A stretch of 64,000 nt of DNA from Pirellula sp. GTDB lineage: Bacteria > Planctomycetota > Planctomycetia > Pirellulales > PNKZ01. The first letter of the stretch is position 1. The number at the start of each line of letters is the position of its first letter. A program made the position numbers and the translations under genes. Positions 1 through 9,280 of the stretch are shown piece by piece. The stretch spans positions 1 through 64,000 of the forward strand of contig PNKZ01000028.1 in NCBI GenBank assembly GCA_013822735.1. Reading direction: 5' to 3'. Under the pieces are notes generated by a model. It was given only the letters and a program-made list of their open reading frames with translations. It was not told where the DNA came from and ran no database searches.

Positions 1-43
1 CTTTGGTCCAGCTTCTCGCTCTAACCTCTAGCTTCTGTTCCCC

Positions 44-238
44 ACTTACGTCGACGGTTATCTATGCACTGCGCAGATAACTCCATCTATCAGCGCACAA
101 CCCCAAAACCCACAAGGGGTGCGCAGATAACTCGAGTTATCTGCGCAGGAAGATTTTGCGAATCGACGTAAGTCGGGAGTACGATCTGGGACTTACGACG
201 ATTTCCGGACACGTCGGCCTTACGGCTCGACGCTCGCC
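44..238 (+). repeat. 195-bp dispersed repeat with hairpins, copy 1
   Basis: This stretch matches the reverse complement of 26069-26263 over its whole 195-bp length with scattered substitutions. It contains a perfect 28-bp palindrome at 120-147 (arm TGCGCAGATAACTC), an imperfect hairpin with the same arm just before it, several ACTTACGTCG / CGACGTAAGT motifs, and at its end the GCGAGCGTCGAGCCGTAAGG arm that also occurs near 38.7 kb. It sits downstream of the phosphofructokinase stop codon. No open frame of interest lies in it. It looks like an intergenic palindromic or MITE-like element; its function is unknown. Confidence 0.85.
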
Positions 239-255
239 ATGACTCGCGAGGCGCC

Positions 256-1581
256 TTATCCGAAGCAGCGCGGCTGGCCCGTGGCTTCCAGCACGCTCAT
301 CCAGAGGTCGCCGTCGGGATCGACTTGGTTGCGTTTGGAGACCGCCAACGGAATCGGAATATGCACGAACCGACCGTGCCAGCGGCCGACGACCATTTCC
401 GTACGGCCGGCCATCGCGGCGTGCACGGCGTTGTGGGCCAGCCGGATGCAGTAGACGCTGTCGTATGGGTTTGCCGAGACACTGCGAATCGCATAGCTCG
501 GGTCGATGTACTTCAGGTTGAGCTCGGTGCCGGCCTTCGCGAAATCCTCGGCGATTTTCTGCCGCAGGAAGACGCCGATGTCGTGCAGTTTCGTATTCCC
601 GGACGCGTCTGTGCCGTTCGACGCGGCTTCGATCAGGTCCTGCCCTGCCCCTTCGGCAACGACCACGACGGCATGCCCGCGTTGCTCGACGCGCTTTCGC
701 ATAACGGCGAGAAAGCCGTTCGGGCCTTCGAGCTGGAAAGGCACTTCGGGAATTAAAACGAAGTTGGCGTCGTTCTTAGCGAGGGAAGCGTAGCAAGCGA
801 TGAAGCCGCTATGGCGCCCCATGAGCTTCACCAGGCCGACGCCGTTGGGAGCCGCCTTCGCTTCGACGTGCGCCGAGCGGATCGACATCGTCGCTTCGCT
901 AAACGCCGTTTGAAATCCGAAGCTCTGATCGATGTAGGGAATGTCGTTGTCGATGGTCTTGGGAATTCCGACCACGGCGATCTTCTCGCCGCGCTCGGCC
1001 ACGACGCCGGCGATCTTCATCGCGCCGCGGAGCGTGCCGTCGCCGCCGATCACGAAGAGGATGTTGATGTTCATCCGTTCCAAGCAGTCGACGATCTCCT
1101 CCGGATTCTGCTCGCCGCGCGACGTGCCGAGCATCGTCCCGCCTTCTTCGTTGATGCCGCTGACGCTCTCCGGTGTGAGATCAAAAACGCTGCGACCGTA
1201 ACGGGCGATGAAACCTTGATAGCCGTTACGGAAGCCGTAAATGCGTTTGACCCCGTAGTGGAACGTGAGTTCCATCACGAGGCCGCGGATGACGTCGTTC
1301 AAGCCGGGGCAAAGACCGCCGCAGGTCACGACGCCGACGCGGGTTTTCGACGGATCGAAAAAGATTTTCTTGCGCGGACCGGCTGGTTCGAAGCCGGGCA
1401 AGTTGTCGACGGACGAGCCGCGCTCGACGGCCATGTGGACCGTGTCGTCGAATAGCACGCGATCGTGTTCGTCGACGTTATGAATGCTTCGTTTGCGATC
1501 TGCCAATAGCGGGGAGAGGGGCGAATCCAAGCGGCACGCGCCGAGCGATTTCACCAGCATTTCCGAGTTGTCAATCACCAT
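256..1581 (-). CDS. pfkA: ATP-dependent 6-phosphofructokinase
   Basis: The 441-residue protein should phosphorylate fructose 6-phosphate to fructose 1,6-bisphosphate in the cytosol, the committed step of glycolysis. Visible motifs are GGLCPGLN near residue 90, GGDGT near 180, PKTIDND near 210 and MGRHSG near 255. GGDGT, rather than the GGDDT of pyrophosphate enzymes, argues for ATP as donor. PKTIDND together with the long N-terminal region is typical of the plant and trypanosome-like clade rather than the 320-residue E. coli type. The ORF track starts at a GTG at 1611. I prefer the ATG at 1581, which has AGGAG eight bases upstream. It is transcribed away from the ppc gene end, with under 90 bp between them. 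Donor specificity is inferred from motifs only. Confidence 0.93.
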   Translation of the reverse strand: MVIDNSEMLVKSLGACRLDSPLSPLLADRKRSIHNVDEHDRVLFDDTVHMAVERGSSVDNLPGFEPAGPRKKIFFDPSKTRVGVVTCGGLCPGLNDVIRGLVMELTFHYGVKRIYGFRNGYQGFIARYGRSVFDLTPESVSGINEEGGTMLGTSRGEQNPEEIVDCLERMNINILFVIGGDGTLRGAMKIAGVVAERGEKIAVVGIPKTIDNDIPYIDQSFGFQTAFSEATMSIRSAHVEAKAAPNGVGLVKLMGRHSGFIACYASLAKNDANFVLIPEVPFQLEGPNGFLAVMRKRVEQRGHAVVVVAEGAGQDLIEAASNGTDASGNTKLHDIGVFLRQKIAEDFAKAGTELNLKYIDPSYAIRSVSANPYDSVYCIRLAHNAVHAAMAGRTEMVVGRWHGRFVHIPIPLAVSKRNQVDPDGDLWMSVLEATGQPRCFG

Positions 1582-1667
1582 GTCCCGACTCCTATCCGTC
1601 TTATCGACCACGCGGCGAACGCGCTTCGCCGTGCAATGCCATGCCGCCTAACAGATCGAGCGCTTCG

Positions 1668-4424
1668 TCATCCCGTCGTTCGCATACCCGACGCCACGCC
1701 TTGCACGGTGAGCCGCAGCAGGTCGCGAAGTTGCTCCGCTTCGGCAAGGTCGGCCTCGCTGGTCGACAAAGCCCGGCGTCGGCGCATGAATTCAATTTGA
1801 ATCAGGTTCAGCGGGTCGATGTACGGATTGCGGACGTCGATCGAGCTTTGAAACCACGGCGTCGCAGCCAGGAGTTCGGGTACGCCGACCAAGTCGAGAA
1901 TGGCTTGTCGCGTTCGATCGCGCTCGGAAGCGATGCGGAGCCAAATGCGTTTGCGAATCTCGTCCGATTCAGAGAGCTCGGAATACCGTTGGGCGACGTA
2001 CATGTCGGCCTTGGCGAGCGCCAGCGCCGCGTTGTCGATGGCGGCCTGGAAGAACGGCCATTGACGATACATTTCGGCGGCCGTGGCCCACGCTTGCCGA
2101 TCGTGATACTTGACGTCGACGAGAGCCGCGCCGAGGCCGTACCAGGCCGGAATCATGCAGCGATTCTGAGTCCAAGAGAAGACCCACGGAATGGCGCGAA
2201 GGTCGCCGAGCGAGCGCTCGCCGCGGCGGCGCGAGGGGCGCGAGCCGATGGGAAGGTTTTCGATTTCCTCGATCGGCGTCGTCTCGGAGAAGAATTGCAT
2301 GAAGCCGGGCTGGTCGACCAGATCGCGATACGCTTCGAGCGAGCGCTCGGAAAGCGAATCCATGAGCGTGAACCACTCGGCCTTCGGTACGGTACGAGGC
2401 AACGTCGAAGCGGTGAGCACGGCGCCCGTCACTTGTTCGAGATGCCGATAAGCGACTTGGACGTCATCGTAACGCTCGGCCAAGACTTCGCCTTGTTCGG
2501 TGAGACGCAAGGTGCCGTCGAGCGCTTCATTCGGCAGCGAGTGAATGCCGCGCGCGGCAGGACCGCCGCCGCGACCCAAGGAGCCGCCGCGACCATGAAA
2601 GAAGGTGAGTTTTACGCCGCGCAGTTCGGCGGCGTGCTGCAATTCGCTTTGCGAGCGATAGAGGCCCCAGCAGGCCGCCAGATAGCCGCCGTCTTTGGTG
2701 CTGTCGGAATAGCCGACCATGACGATCTGGCGATTCCCTTGCCGCGCCAGGTGCTCGGCGTACTTGGGCTGGTCGAGCATCGCGGCCAGCGTTTGCGGAG
2801 CACGCTTCAGATCGCCGATTTTTTCGAACAGCGGAGCAATTTGCAGATCGGTCTCGGATACGGCTTCGCCTCGCGCGCGGGCCGCGCTTTGCGACCAGAG
2901 CCAAAGCCAAAGCACCGTCATGACGTCGGAAGCCGACTGCGTGAGGCTGATGATGTTCGCCCCGATACAGTTCGGCCCGAATCGCACGAAGGCGCGTTGC
3001 AACGTCTTGTAGAGTTCGAGAGTGTCGACAGCCAATGGCGAAAGGTTCGCCACGGAGATGGCGCCGACGAAACCGAGCGAACTGCTGAGGACGGTAAGTT
3101 TCTCATCTTCCGACATATCGGCGAAGCCGGAGGCGACGTCGCCCGCCGAGAGCAATTCGCTGATGACTTCGAGATAGCGGCGCGAATCTTGGCGGATGTC
3201 GAGTCGCGTGAGATGCAATCCGAATACCCGGACGAGATCGAGCCAGCCTTGCACTTCGTTATCGACCAAGAGACCGTCGCGGTCGGCCTGCAACGCTTCA
3301 CAGAGCGCGACGACGTCGGCCTCGAAATCGGCGCCGGCTCCGTAGTCGCCCGGCGCCGCTTCGCTGAACAGATCGACGACCCGCGATTGCGCGAGTCGCC
3401 ACTCGATCATGCGAATCCAGCGTCGATAGATTTCTCGCGGCCCGACCGCTTCCAGAGTCGGAAGCATGCCCGGCCAACGCGCCGAAGCGGCGTCGAGACG
3501 TTCGCGCAGCAATTCACCGCCGCCGCCGCCTTGCAGGGAGATCGTGAGATGGTCGTACATCTTGCGGCAGAACGACAGATGGTGGTCGATCGCGGCATTG
3601 CGATGTCGGCACAGCGTCGCCGCCGTGACGGGAGCGGTGACGAACGGATTGCCGTCGCGATCGCCCCCCATCCAAGAGCCGAACTGCAGGAACAACGGCA
3701 AGCGAAACGTGTGGTCGGGGTAATTGTCCTTCAGGCTTTGGCGAAGGGCCTGGTAGACCTGAGGTACGACCTCCCAAATGCGGGGCATGATCGACAGGCC
3801 CCGTTCTACTTCGTCGGACACCGTCGGTCGCGAATAACGCAGGAACTCGGTTTGCCAAAGCACGCTCAATTCGCTTTGCAGGCTCGTTTCCAGACGGGCC
3901 CGTTCGCGCGGGAGCAGATCGGTGCGATCGAGTTCTTGCAGCGCAAACCGCATGCGCCGGAGCTTGGCCCGAATGGAGCGGCGTTTGGCTTCGCTCGGGT
4001 GGGCGGTAAACACCAATTCGATGGCGAGTTGGTCGAGAGCCTTTTGAACATCGTCGGCCGTGAGTCCGTGGGCCTTCAATTGTGCGATGGCGGCGCCGAG
4101 CGATTCGGAAATCGGCTTTGGATAGAGTTGCTGCTCGCGCTCGCGCAGTACGCGCACGCGTTGGCGATCTTCGGCAATGTTTGCCAAATCGAAAAAGATG
4201 CTGAACGCCCGAGCGACCGTGCGGGCCTCATCGCAGGAAAGGCGCGAAATGAGTCGGGCCAGTGTTTGTTCGGCCTCCGAAGAACCGCTTCGCCGTTCTC
4301 GCGATGCCAAACGGACCGCTTCGACGAGTTCCAAAGACTCCGGGCCCGCCAAATCGGTGATGACGTCGCCGAGCATATCGCCCAGCATGCGAACATCGCG
4401 GCGGAGCAAATCGGTGCTTACCAC
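1668..4424 (-). CDS. ppc: Phosphoenolpyruvate carboxylase
   Basis: This enzyme adds bicarbonate to phosphoenolpyruvate to make oxaloacetate, refilling the citric acid cycle. The 918-residue length is close to the bacterial norm of about 880-930. The family signatures are present in order: FTAHPSEAKRRS (usually TAHPTE) near residue 140, GGDRDGNPFVT near 250, GYSDSTKDGGYLA near 570, the glycine-rich FHGRGGSLGRGGGP loop near 610, and a C-terminus ending in GMRTTG, close to the invariant GMRNTG. The start is a GTG at 4424; no strong ribosome site is visible, so an ATG a dozen codons in is possible. It lies in the same direction as phosphofructokinase and could be cotranscribed with it. It completes a local set with citrate synthase. 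Confidence 0.96.
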   Translation of the reverse strand: MVSTDLLRRDVRMLGDMLGDVITDLAGPESLELVEAVRLASRERRSGSSEAEQTLARLISRLSCDEARTVARAFSIFFDLANIAEDRQRVRVLREREQQLYPKPISESLGAAIAQLKAHGLTADDVQKALDQLAIELVFTAHPSEAKRRSIRAKLRRMRFALQELDRTDLLPRERARLETSLQSELSVLWQTEFLRYSRPTVSDEVERGLSIMPRIWEVVPQVYQALRQSLKDNYPDHTFRLPLFLQFGSWMGGDRDGNPFVTAPVTAATLCRHRNAAIDHHLSFCRKMYDHLTISLQGGGGGELLRERLDAASARWPGMLPTLEAVGPREIYRRWIRMIEWRLAQSRVVDLFSEAAPGDYGAGADFEADVVALCEALQADRDGLLVDNEVQGWLDLVRVFGLHLTRLDIRQDSRRYLEVISELLSAGDVASGFADMSEDEKLTVLSSSLGFVGAISVANLSPLAVDTLELYKTLQRAFVRFGPNCIGANIISLTQSASDVMTVLWLWLWSQSAARARGEAVSETDLQIAPLFEKIGDLKRAPQTLAAMLDQPKYAEHLARQGNRQIVMVGYSDSTKDGGYLAACWGLYRSQSELQHAAELRGVKLTFFHGRGGSLGRGGGPAARGIHSLPNEALDGTLRLTEQGEVLAERYDDVQVAYRHLEQVTGAVLTASTLPRTVPKAEWFTLMDSLSERSLEAYRDLVDQPGFMQFFSETTPIEEIENLPIGSRPSRRRGERSLGDLRAIPWVFSWTQNRCMIPAWYGLGAALVDVKYHDRQAWATAAEMYRQWPFFQAAIDNAALALAKADMYVAQRYSELSESDEIRKRIWLRIASERDRTRQAILDLVGVPELLAATPWFQSSIDVRNPYIDPLNLIQIEFMRRRRALSTSEADLAEAEQLRDLLRLTVQGVASGMRTTG

Positions 4425-5043
4425 GGGCTAATTCTTTCTCAACTGCAAGACAAGTTGTGGGGCGATGCGGGGGCAGGCGATTCGCGATGCGACGAATTCC
4501 GGCGCTTCCGGCCCAATGTATCAAACGGCGTGCCGACCGGCAGGGCGCGGCGCGCGGAAGCCGTCGAAGGGAAGGCGAAAGAAGGGAGATTTCAACGAAA
4601 AGCGGCTGCGCCAAATCGTTATGTGATTCATTACTTAACGCATAACCCGTGCCGGCTACACGGGCAGCCATGCTCAAGAAGCTTGCAGCTTTCCGTTACG
4701 GCACGACTGATCGACGAAACTCACGCGTCGCACGGCTGGGCATTCTGTGGAAGCTACGATGCGCGCGGGACCCGGCAAACGGGCGTAGAGAAGAGTCTCC
4801 GTTCGTCAGCCACAGATCGACTTTCCAGGTTGTCCCCTTACTTCTTTGCCTCAGCCGCGCCCTGCAATGGAAATTCGTTCATTTGTTTTTTGTAGGCTCG
4901 CAGTTTGCTGCGCCGTTACGCTTCACTTTTTGAGAGAAGCATCGCACGGCACGCTGCTTGCTTCGAGGTACGACACGAAATTATCGCCGAGCATTCGCAG
5001 TTCGACGGGCCTAGCACTACCAACTCTTGCGTGAGCGAATTCC
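4425..5043. other. Intergenic region between divergent ppc and glgP
   Basis: This 619-bp gap separates two divergently transcribed genes, so it must hold both promoters. I see no supported gene here: the frames in the ORF track are shadows of ppc or short random frames. A short inverted repeat (CCCGTG around GCCGGCTA then CACGGG) lies near 4648-4666. No convincing -35/-10 pair was identified. Confidence 0.5.
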
Positions 5044-7704
5044 ATGGAACCTCTCAGCACCGCGGATCGCGAACTTTTATTGCCGTTGGACGAAGTAAGC
5101 CATCTGGTTTCGACGAACGGCAATCCGGCGGAAACGCTTAGTAACGTAACGGCGCTCATCCAGATGCGGTTCCAAGTGGATGTCTGTTCGCTGTATTTGC
5201 TCGATCCTTCGCGCACGACATTGATGCTGGCCGCGACCGTCGGGTTGCGTCCCGACGGTGTCGGGCGAATTCGCATGGATCTGCGTGAAGGGCTTGTCGG
5301 CCTCGTCGCCGAAAAGATGGAGGTCGTGCAAGTAGAGGATGCGTTCAATCATCCGCGATTCAAGTACTTTCCCGAAGCCGGCGAAGATCTCTACCATTCG
5401 TTCCTCGGCGTGCCGATCGTCGACCGGGGCGCGTTGCAAGGAGTGCTGACCGTTCAAACGGCGGAACCTCGCCGCTTTACTTCCGACGAGATTCGGCTAC
5501 TCACCACGACCGGCTCGCAAGTATCGCCTCTCGTCGCGGAAGCACGAGCCTTGGAGCTGTTTCGCGTGCCGTCGTTCGAACGTGCCGACGAATTAGCCAA
5601 CAACCTCTGGTGGAGTTGGGACGTTGAATCGACGAACATTTATCGCGAGCTCGATCCTTCGCGTTGGCGCGAATTGGTGCACAATCCGATCGAGCTGCTG
5701 CAAGAAATCTCGATCAATTCATTTCAACAGCGGGCCGATGAGCGCGTGTTGCATAGCCGTATCAACTATGCATATCGCCGGATGCACGAATATTTGCATG
5801 CCGACAAAACGTGGAGTTCCGCAAACGCCGGCGTGTTAAAGGGCCGGCCGGTCGCGTATTTCTCCGCGGAATTCGGCATCCACGAATCGGTGCCGATTTA
5901 TTCCGGCGGCCTCGGCATCTTGGCCGGCGATCACGTGAAAAGCGCCAGTGATTTAGGGGTGCCGCTCGTCGGTGTCGGGCTATTCTACGATCAAGGATAT
6001 TTCCGGCAGCGGCTCGATATCGAGGGAATGCAGGAAGAGGATTATCTCGACGTCGATCCGGGCAAGCTGCCGCTGGTTCCGGCAATCGGACCTGACGCGA
6101 AGCAGTTGGTCGTGAGCATCGATACGCGCGGCGGACCGATTCATGCTCGCGTGTGGAAGCTCACCGTCGGTCGCAATACGTTGTTGTTGCTCGATTCCGA
6201 CGTCGAAGGGAACAAGCCTGAGGATCGCGCACTTACTTCGCGCCTATACGGAGGCGATACGCGGGTGCGAATTCGCCAAGAATTGTTGTTGGGCGTCGGC
6301 GGCTATCGGGCGCTGCGCGCGCTGGGCATTAAGCCGGGCGTGTTGCATCTCAACGAGGGGCATAGCGCTTTCGCCTCGCTCGAAGTGATTCGCCGTCGCA
6401 TGGTGCAAGAAGGAATCAATTTCGAAGAGGCCGCACGGCGCGTGTCGAGCCAGATCGTTTTCACGACGCATACGCCGGTGCCTGCCGGGCACGACCGGTT
6501 TACGGCCGAGCAGATCGAAGAACATTTGGGCCCCTTGCGCGAAAGCATGGGGCTCTCGCACGACCAACTCATGGGGCTCGGGCGCGTCGACCCTTACAAC
6601 CCCGGTGAAGAGTTCTGCATGACGGTGATCGCGCTCAAGCTTTCGCGGCGCGCCAATGCCGTGTCGTCGCTGCATGGCGAAGTTTCGCGAAGCATGTGGA
6701 CGAATTTGTTTCCAGGCCGACCGGTGGAAGAGGTGCCCATCGGGCATATTACCAACGGCGTGCACGTGCTGAGCTGGTTGGCGCCGCAGATGCAGCAGTT
6801 GTACGACCGCCACCTCGGTCCGGCATGGCAGAAGAATAGCGGCCAATCGGGCGTGTGGGAGGATGTCGACAAGATCGAAGACGGGGAGTTCTGGGAGACG
6901 CACATCACGCTCAAAGCGCGGATGTTGGAGTTTGTGCGGCGTCGTGCCGTGCGTCAGGCGGAACGCCGCAGTGAAGCTCCGGAGCACGTGTCGCAATTGA
7001 AGCGCGCGTTGAGCATGGATGCCCTGACCATCGGTTTTGCCCGACGCTTTGCGACGTATAAGCGTGCCGATTTGCTATTTCAAGACATCGACCGCGTGGC
7101 GGAACTTATTAGCGATCCGCGCCGACCGGTGCAGTTTGTCTTCGCCGGCAAGGCGCATCCGCACGACAAGCCGGGCAAAGGCATTTTGCAGAAGATCGCG
7201 CAACTGGCGCGCGACCCGAGGTTTGCCGGACGGTTGGTGTTCGTCGAAGACTACGACATCAACACCTGTCGGCACTTCGTGCAAGGAGTCGACGTGTGGC
7301 TCAATAATCCCCGCAGGCCTCTTGAAGCCTCCGGCACGAGCGGACAGAAGGTCGTGCTCAACGGCGGTCTCAACCTTTCGATTCTGGACGGCTGGTGGGC
7401 CGAGGCCTACGACGGCTCGAACGGCTTTGCGATCGGCGATGGGGAAACGCATAGCGACACGGCGACACACGACCATCGCGACGGGGAGGCGCTCTATGAC
7501 ACGCTCAAGAACGAAGTCATTCCGCTGTTCTACGACCGGGATCGCGACGGTTTGCCTCGGGCATGGATCAAGCGGATGAAACGCGGCGTAAGCACCCTCG
7601 GCTGGCGATTTAGCGCCGACCGGATGGTAATGGACTATGTATCGAAGTGCTACGTACCGGCGGCAGGCGGAACGTCGAGCGACATGAGCCGGTCACGCTC
7701 GTGA
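5044..7704 (+). CDS. glgP: GAF domain-alpha-glucan phosphorylase fusion
   Basis: The 886-residue protein combines a sensor domain with a glycogen phosphorylase. Residues about 15-165 form a GAF domain resembling that of PtsP (DVCSLYLLD, GLVGLVAE, FLGVPIVDRG). Residues about 175-290 match the DUF3417 region that precedes the short alpha-glucan phosphorylases (NNLWWSWDVE). The rest is a GT35 catalytic domain with AEFGIHESVPIYSGGLG, TTHTPVPAGHD and the pyridoxal-phosphate site EASGTSGQKVVLNGG, lysine about 769. It releases glucose 1-phosphate from alpha-1,4-glucans. The GAF domain suggests control by a small ligand, which is inference. It begins with the ATG at 5044; upstream bases give only a weak ribosome site. 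It converges on citrate synthase, with a hairpin between. The debranching enzyme lies 14 kb away. Confidence 0.92.
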   Translation: MEPLSTADRELLLPLDEVSHLVSTNGNPAETLSNVTALIQMRFQVDVCSLYLLDPSRTTLMLAATVGLRPDGVGRIRMDLREGLVGLVAEKMEVVQVEDAFNHPRFKYFPEAGEDLYHSFLGVPIVDRGALQGVLTVQTAEPRRFTSDEIRLLTTTGSQVSPLVAEARALELFRVPSFERADELANNLWWSWDVESTNIYRELDPSRWRELVHNPIELLQEISINSFQQRADERVLHSRINYAYRRMHEYLHADKTWSSANAGVLKGRPVAYFSAEFGIHESVPIYSGGLGILAGDHVKSASDLGVPLVGVGLFYDQGYFRQRLDIEGMQEEDYLDVDPGKLPLVPAIGPDAKQLVVSIDTRGGPIHARVWKLTVGRNTLLLLDSDVEGNKPEDRALTSRLYGGDTRVRIRQELLLGVGGYRALRALGIKPGVLHLNEGHSAFASLEVIRRRMVQEGINFEEAARRVSSQIVFTTHTPVPAGHDRFTAEQIEEHLGPLRESMGLSHDQLMGLGRVDPYNPGEEFCMTVIALKLSRRANAVSSLHGEVSRSMWTNLFPGRPVEEVPIGHITNGVHVLSWLAPQMQQLYDRHLGPAWQKNSGQSGVWEDVDKIEDGEFWETHITLKARMLEFVRRRAVRQAERRSEAPEHVSQLKRALSMDALTIGFARRFATYKRADLLFQDIDRVAELISDPRRPVQFVFAGKAHPHDKPGKGILQKIAQLARDPRFAGRLVFVEDYDINTCRHFVQGVDVWLNNPRRPLEASGTSGQKVVLNGGLNLSILDGWWAEAYDGSNGFAIGDGETHSDTATHDHRDGEALYDTLKNEVIPLFYDRDRDGLPRAWIKRMKRGVSTLGWRFSADRMVMDYVSKCYVPAAGGTSSDMSRSRS

Positions 7705-7743
7705 GGTTCGGCGGCGAAGCATAATTCGTTGCATCAGAAACGA

Positions 7744-7785
7744 AGCGACCCCGCAAGTGATCAATGCGTCGCTTGCGGGGTCGCT
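7744..7785 (+). terminator. Hairpin between convergent glgP and gltA
   Basis: AGCGACCCCGCAAG at 7744-7757 pairs perfectly with CTTGCGGGGTCGCT at 7772-7785, leaving a 14-base loop. It lies 40 bp after the phosphorylase stop and 33 bp after the citrate synthase stop on the other strand. There is no T run, so it may be a bidirectional or Rho-assisted terminator, or a 3' end protecting stem. Confidence 0.65.
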
Positions 7786-7817
7786 GTGATATCGGCTTGT
7801 CAGGGAACGTCCGGCGA

Positions 7818-9104
7818 TTACCGCTCGTTCAACGGCAACCAGGGGCGTTTCACTTCGCCGTTGTAGATCTGCCGCGGACGGGCGATCTTCTTCGAGGACG
7901 AAAGGTGCATTTCCCGCCAGTGGGCGATCCAGCCGGGCAATCGTCCGAGCGCGAAGAGCACGGTGAACATTTCGACCGGGAAGCCCATCGCTCGGTAGAT
8001 GATGCCTGAGTAGAAGTCGACGTTCGGATAGAGCTTCCGTTCGACGAAGTAGGGATCGTTAAGCGCCGCTTGTTCAAGCTCTTGGGCGATGTCGAAGATC
8101 GGATCTTTGATCTTGAGCTTCTTCAGGAGCTTGTCGCAAGTACGCTTAATGATCGTCGCCCGCGGGTCGTAGTTCTTGTACACGCGGTGGCCGAAGCCCA
8201 TCAGACGGAAGCCGGACTTTTTGTCCTTGGCCATGTCGATGTACTTCTTCGAGTTCCCGCCGTCGGCTTTGATGGCTTCGAGCATCTCGACGCAGGCCTG
8301 ATTGGCTCCGCCGTGCAAAGGGCCCCAAAGCGCGCAAATTCCGGCGGAAATCGAAGCGAAAAGATTCGCATCGCTCGAGCCGACCATGCGCACCGTCGAG
8401 GTGCTGCAGTTCTGTTCGTGATCGGCGTGCACGATGAAAAGAAGGTTCAATGCGTCGACGAAGTCGCTGTCGACGTGATATTCCTCGCTCGGCACGGCGA
8501 ACATCATGTAGAGGAAATTCTCCACGTATTCCAAGGCATTCTTGGGATACATGAAGGGCTGACCGACCGACTTCTTATGGCTCAGGGCCGCGATGGTCGG
8601 CAGCTTCGCCATGAGGCGGAAGATCGAGACTTCGACCTCCTCCGGCTTCTTGGGGTCGAGCGAATCTTGGTAGAAGGTGGAAAGCGCGCCGACCACCGAG
8701 CTGAGAATCGCCATCGGATGCGCGTCGCGCGGGAAGCCGTTGTAGAACATTCGCATATCTTCGTGCAGCATCGTGTGCCGACGAAGCGACGAGCGAAAAT
8801 GCTCTAGCTGTTGGGCGTTGGGCAAGTTGCCGTAGATAAGCAAATAGCTTACTTCGACGAAGTCGCACTTCTCGCAAAGCTCCTCGATCGGGTAACCACG
8901 ATAACGGAGAATGCCTTGTTCGCCGTCCAGGAACGTGATGGCGCTTTGCGTTGAGCCGGTGTTGACGAATCCCTCGTCGAGAGTGATATAGCCGGTTTGG
9001 GCGCGTAAGGCGGAGATGTCGACCGCCTTCTCACCTTCCGTACCTTCAATCGTCGGAAGCTCGAGCTCTTTTCCTTCGATGCGAATCTTGGCGACCTCGG
9101 CCAT
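7818..9104 (-). CDS. gltA: Citrate synthase
   Basis: This enzyme condenses acetyl-CoA with oxaloacetate to citrate. The 428 residues match the length of type II (hexameric, NADH-sensitive class) bacterial enzymes such as the 427-residue E. coli protein. Seen motifs include LRYRGYPIEEL, the active-site histidine stretch NCSTSTVRMVGS preceded by HADHEQ, GPLHGGANQ, and GFGHRVYKNYDPRA, followed by a conserved C-terminal arginine region. The ORF track begins at 9128. The ATG at 9104 is better because AAGGAG lies just upstream and the protein then begins MAEVAKI. It is a single gene, converging with glgP. NADH sensitivity is known for the family but cannot be judged here. Confidence 0.96.
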   Translation of the reverse strand: MAEVAKIRIEGKELELPTIEGTEGEKAVDISALRAQTGYITLDEGFVNTGSTQSAITFLDGEQGILRYRGYPIEELCEKCDFVEVSYLLIYGNLPNAQQLEHFRSSLRRHTMLHEDMRMFYNGFPRDAHPMAILSSVVGALSTFYQDSLDPKKPEEVEVSIFRLMAKLPTIAALSHKKSVGQPFMYPKNALEYVENFLYMMFAVPSEEYHVDSDFVDALNLLFIVHADHEQNCSTSTVRMVGSSDANLFASISAGICALWGPLHGGANQACVEMLEAIKADGGNSKKYIDMAKDKKSGFRLMGFGHRVYKNYDPRATIIKRTCDKLLKKLKIKDPIFDIAQELEQAALNDPYFVERKLYPNVDFYSGIIYRAMGFPVEMFTVLFALGRLPGWIAHWREMHLSSSKKIARPRQIYNGEVKRPWLPLNER

Positions 9105-9280
9105 CGAGGCTTCTCCTTGGTGCGTCAAATTTCATGCGGATTGGCATACACCGGGCCGACAAAATCGAAGGCCCGACGGGAAAGAAGCAGTGTAACGGTC
9201 GGCCGACGTTTCTTCAAACCGTTTGGCAAGCGGCGTAACGCATGGCACGAATCAGCGCCGCGCAACGGCAGTCGCGACGG

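Noticed and set aside
44-238. Replication origin with DnaA boxes in the palindromic element
   Set aside because: TTATCTGCG differs from the TTATCCACA consensus, the element occurs again at 26 kb, and no dnaA or dnaN gene is near.
1641-4895. A 1084-residue plus-strand frame opposite ppc
   Set aside because: It is the antisense frame of ppc, which has all catalytic motifs. GC-rich codon use keeps the reverse frame open. The translation has no recognisable domain.
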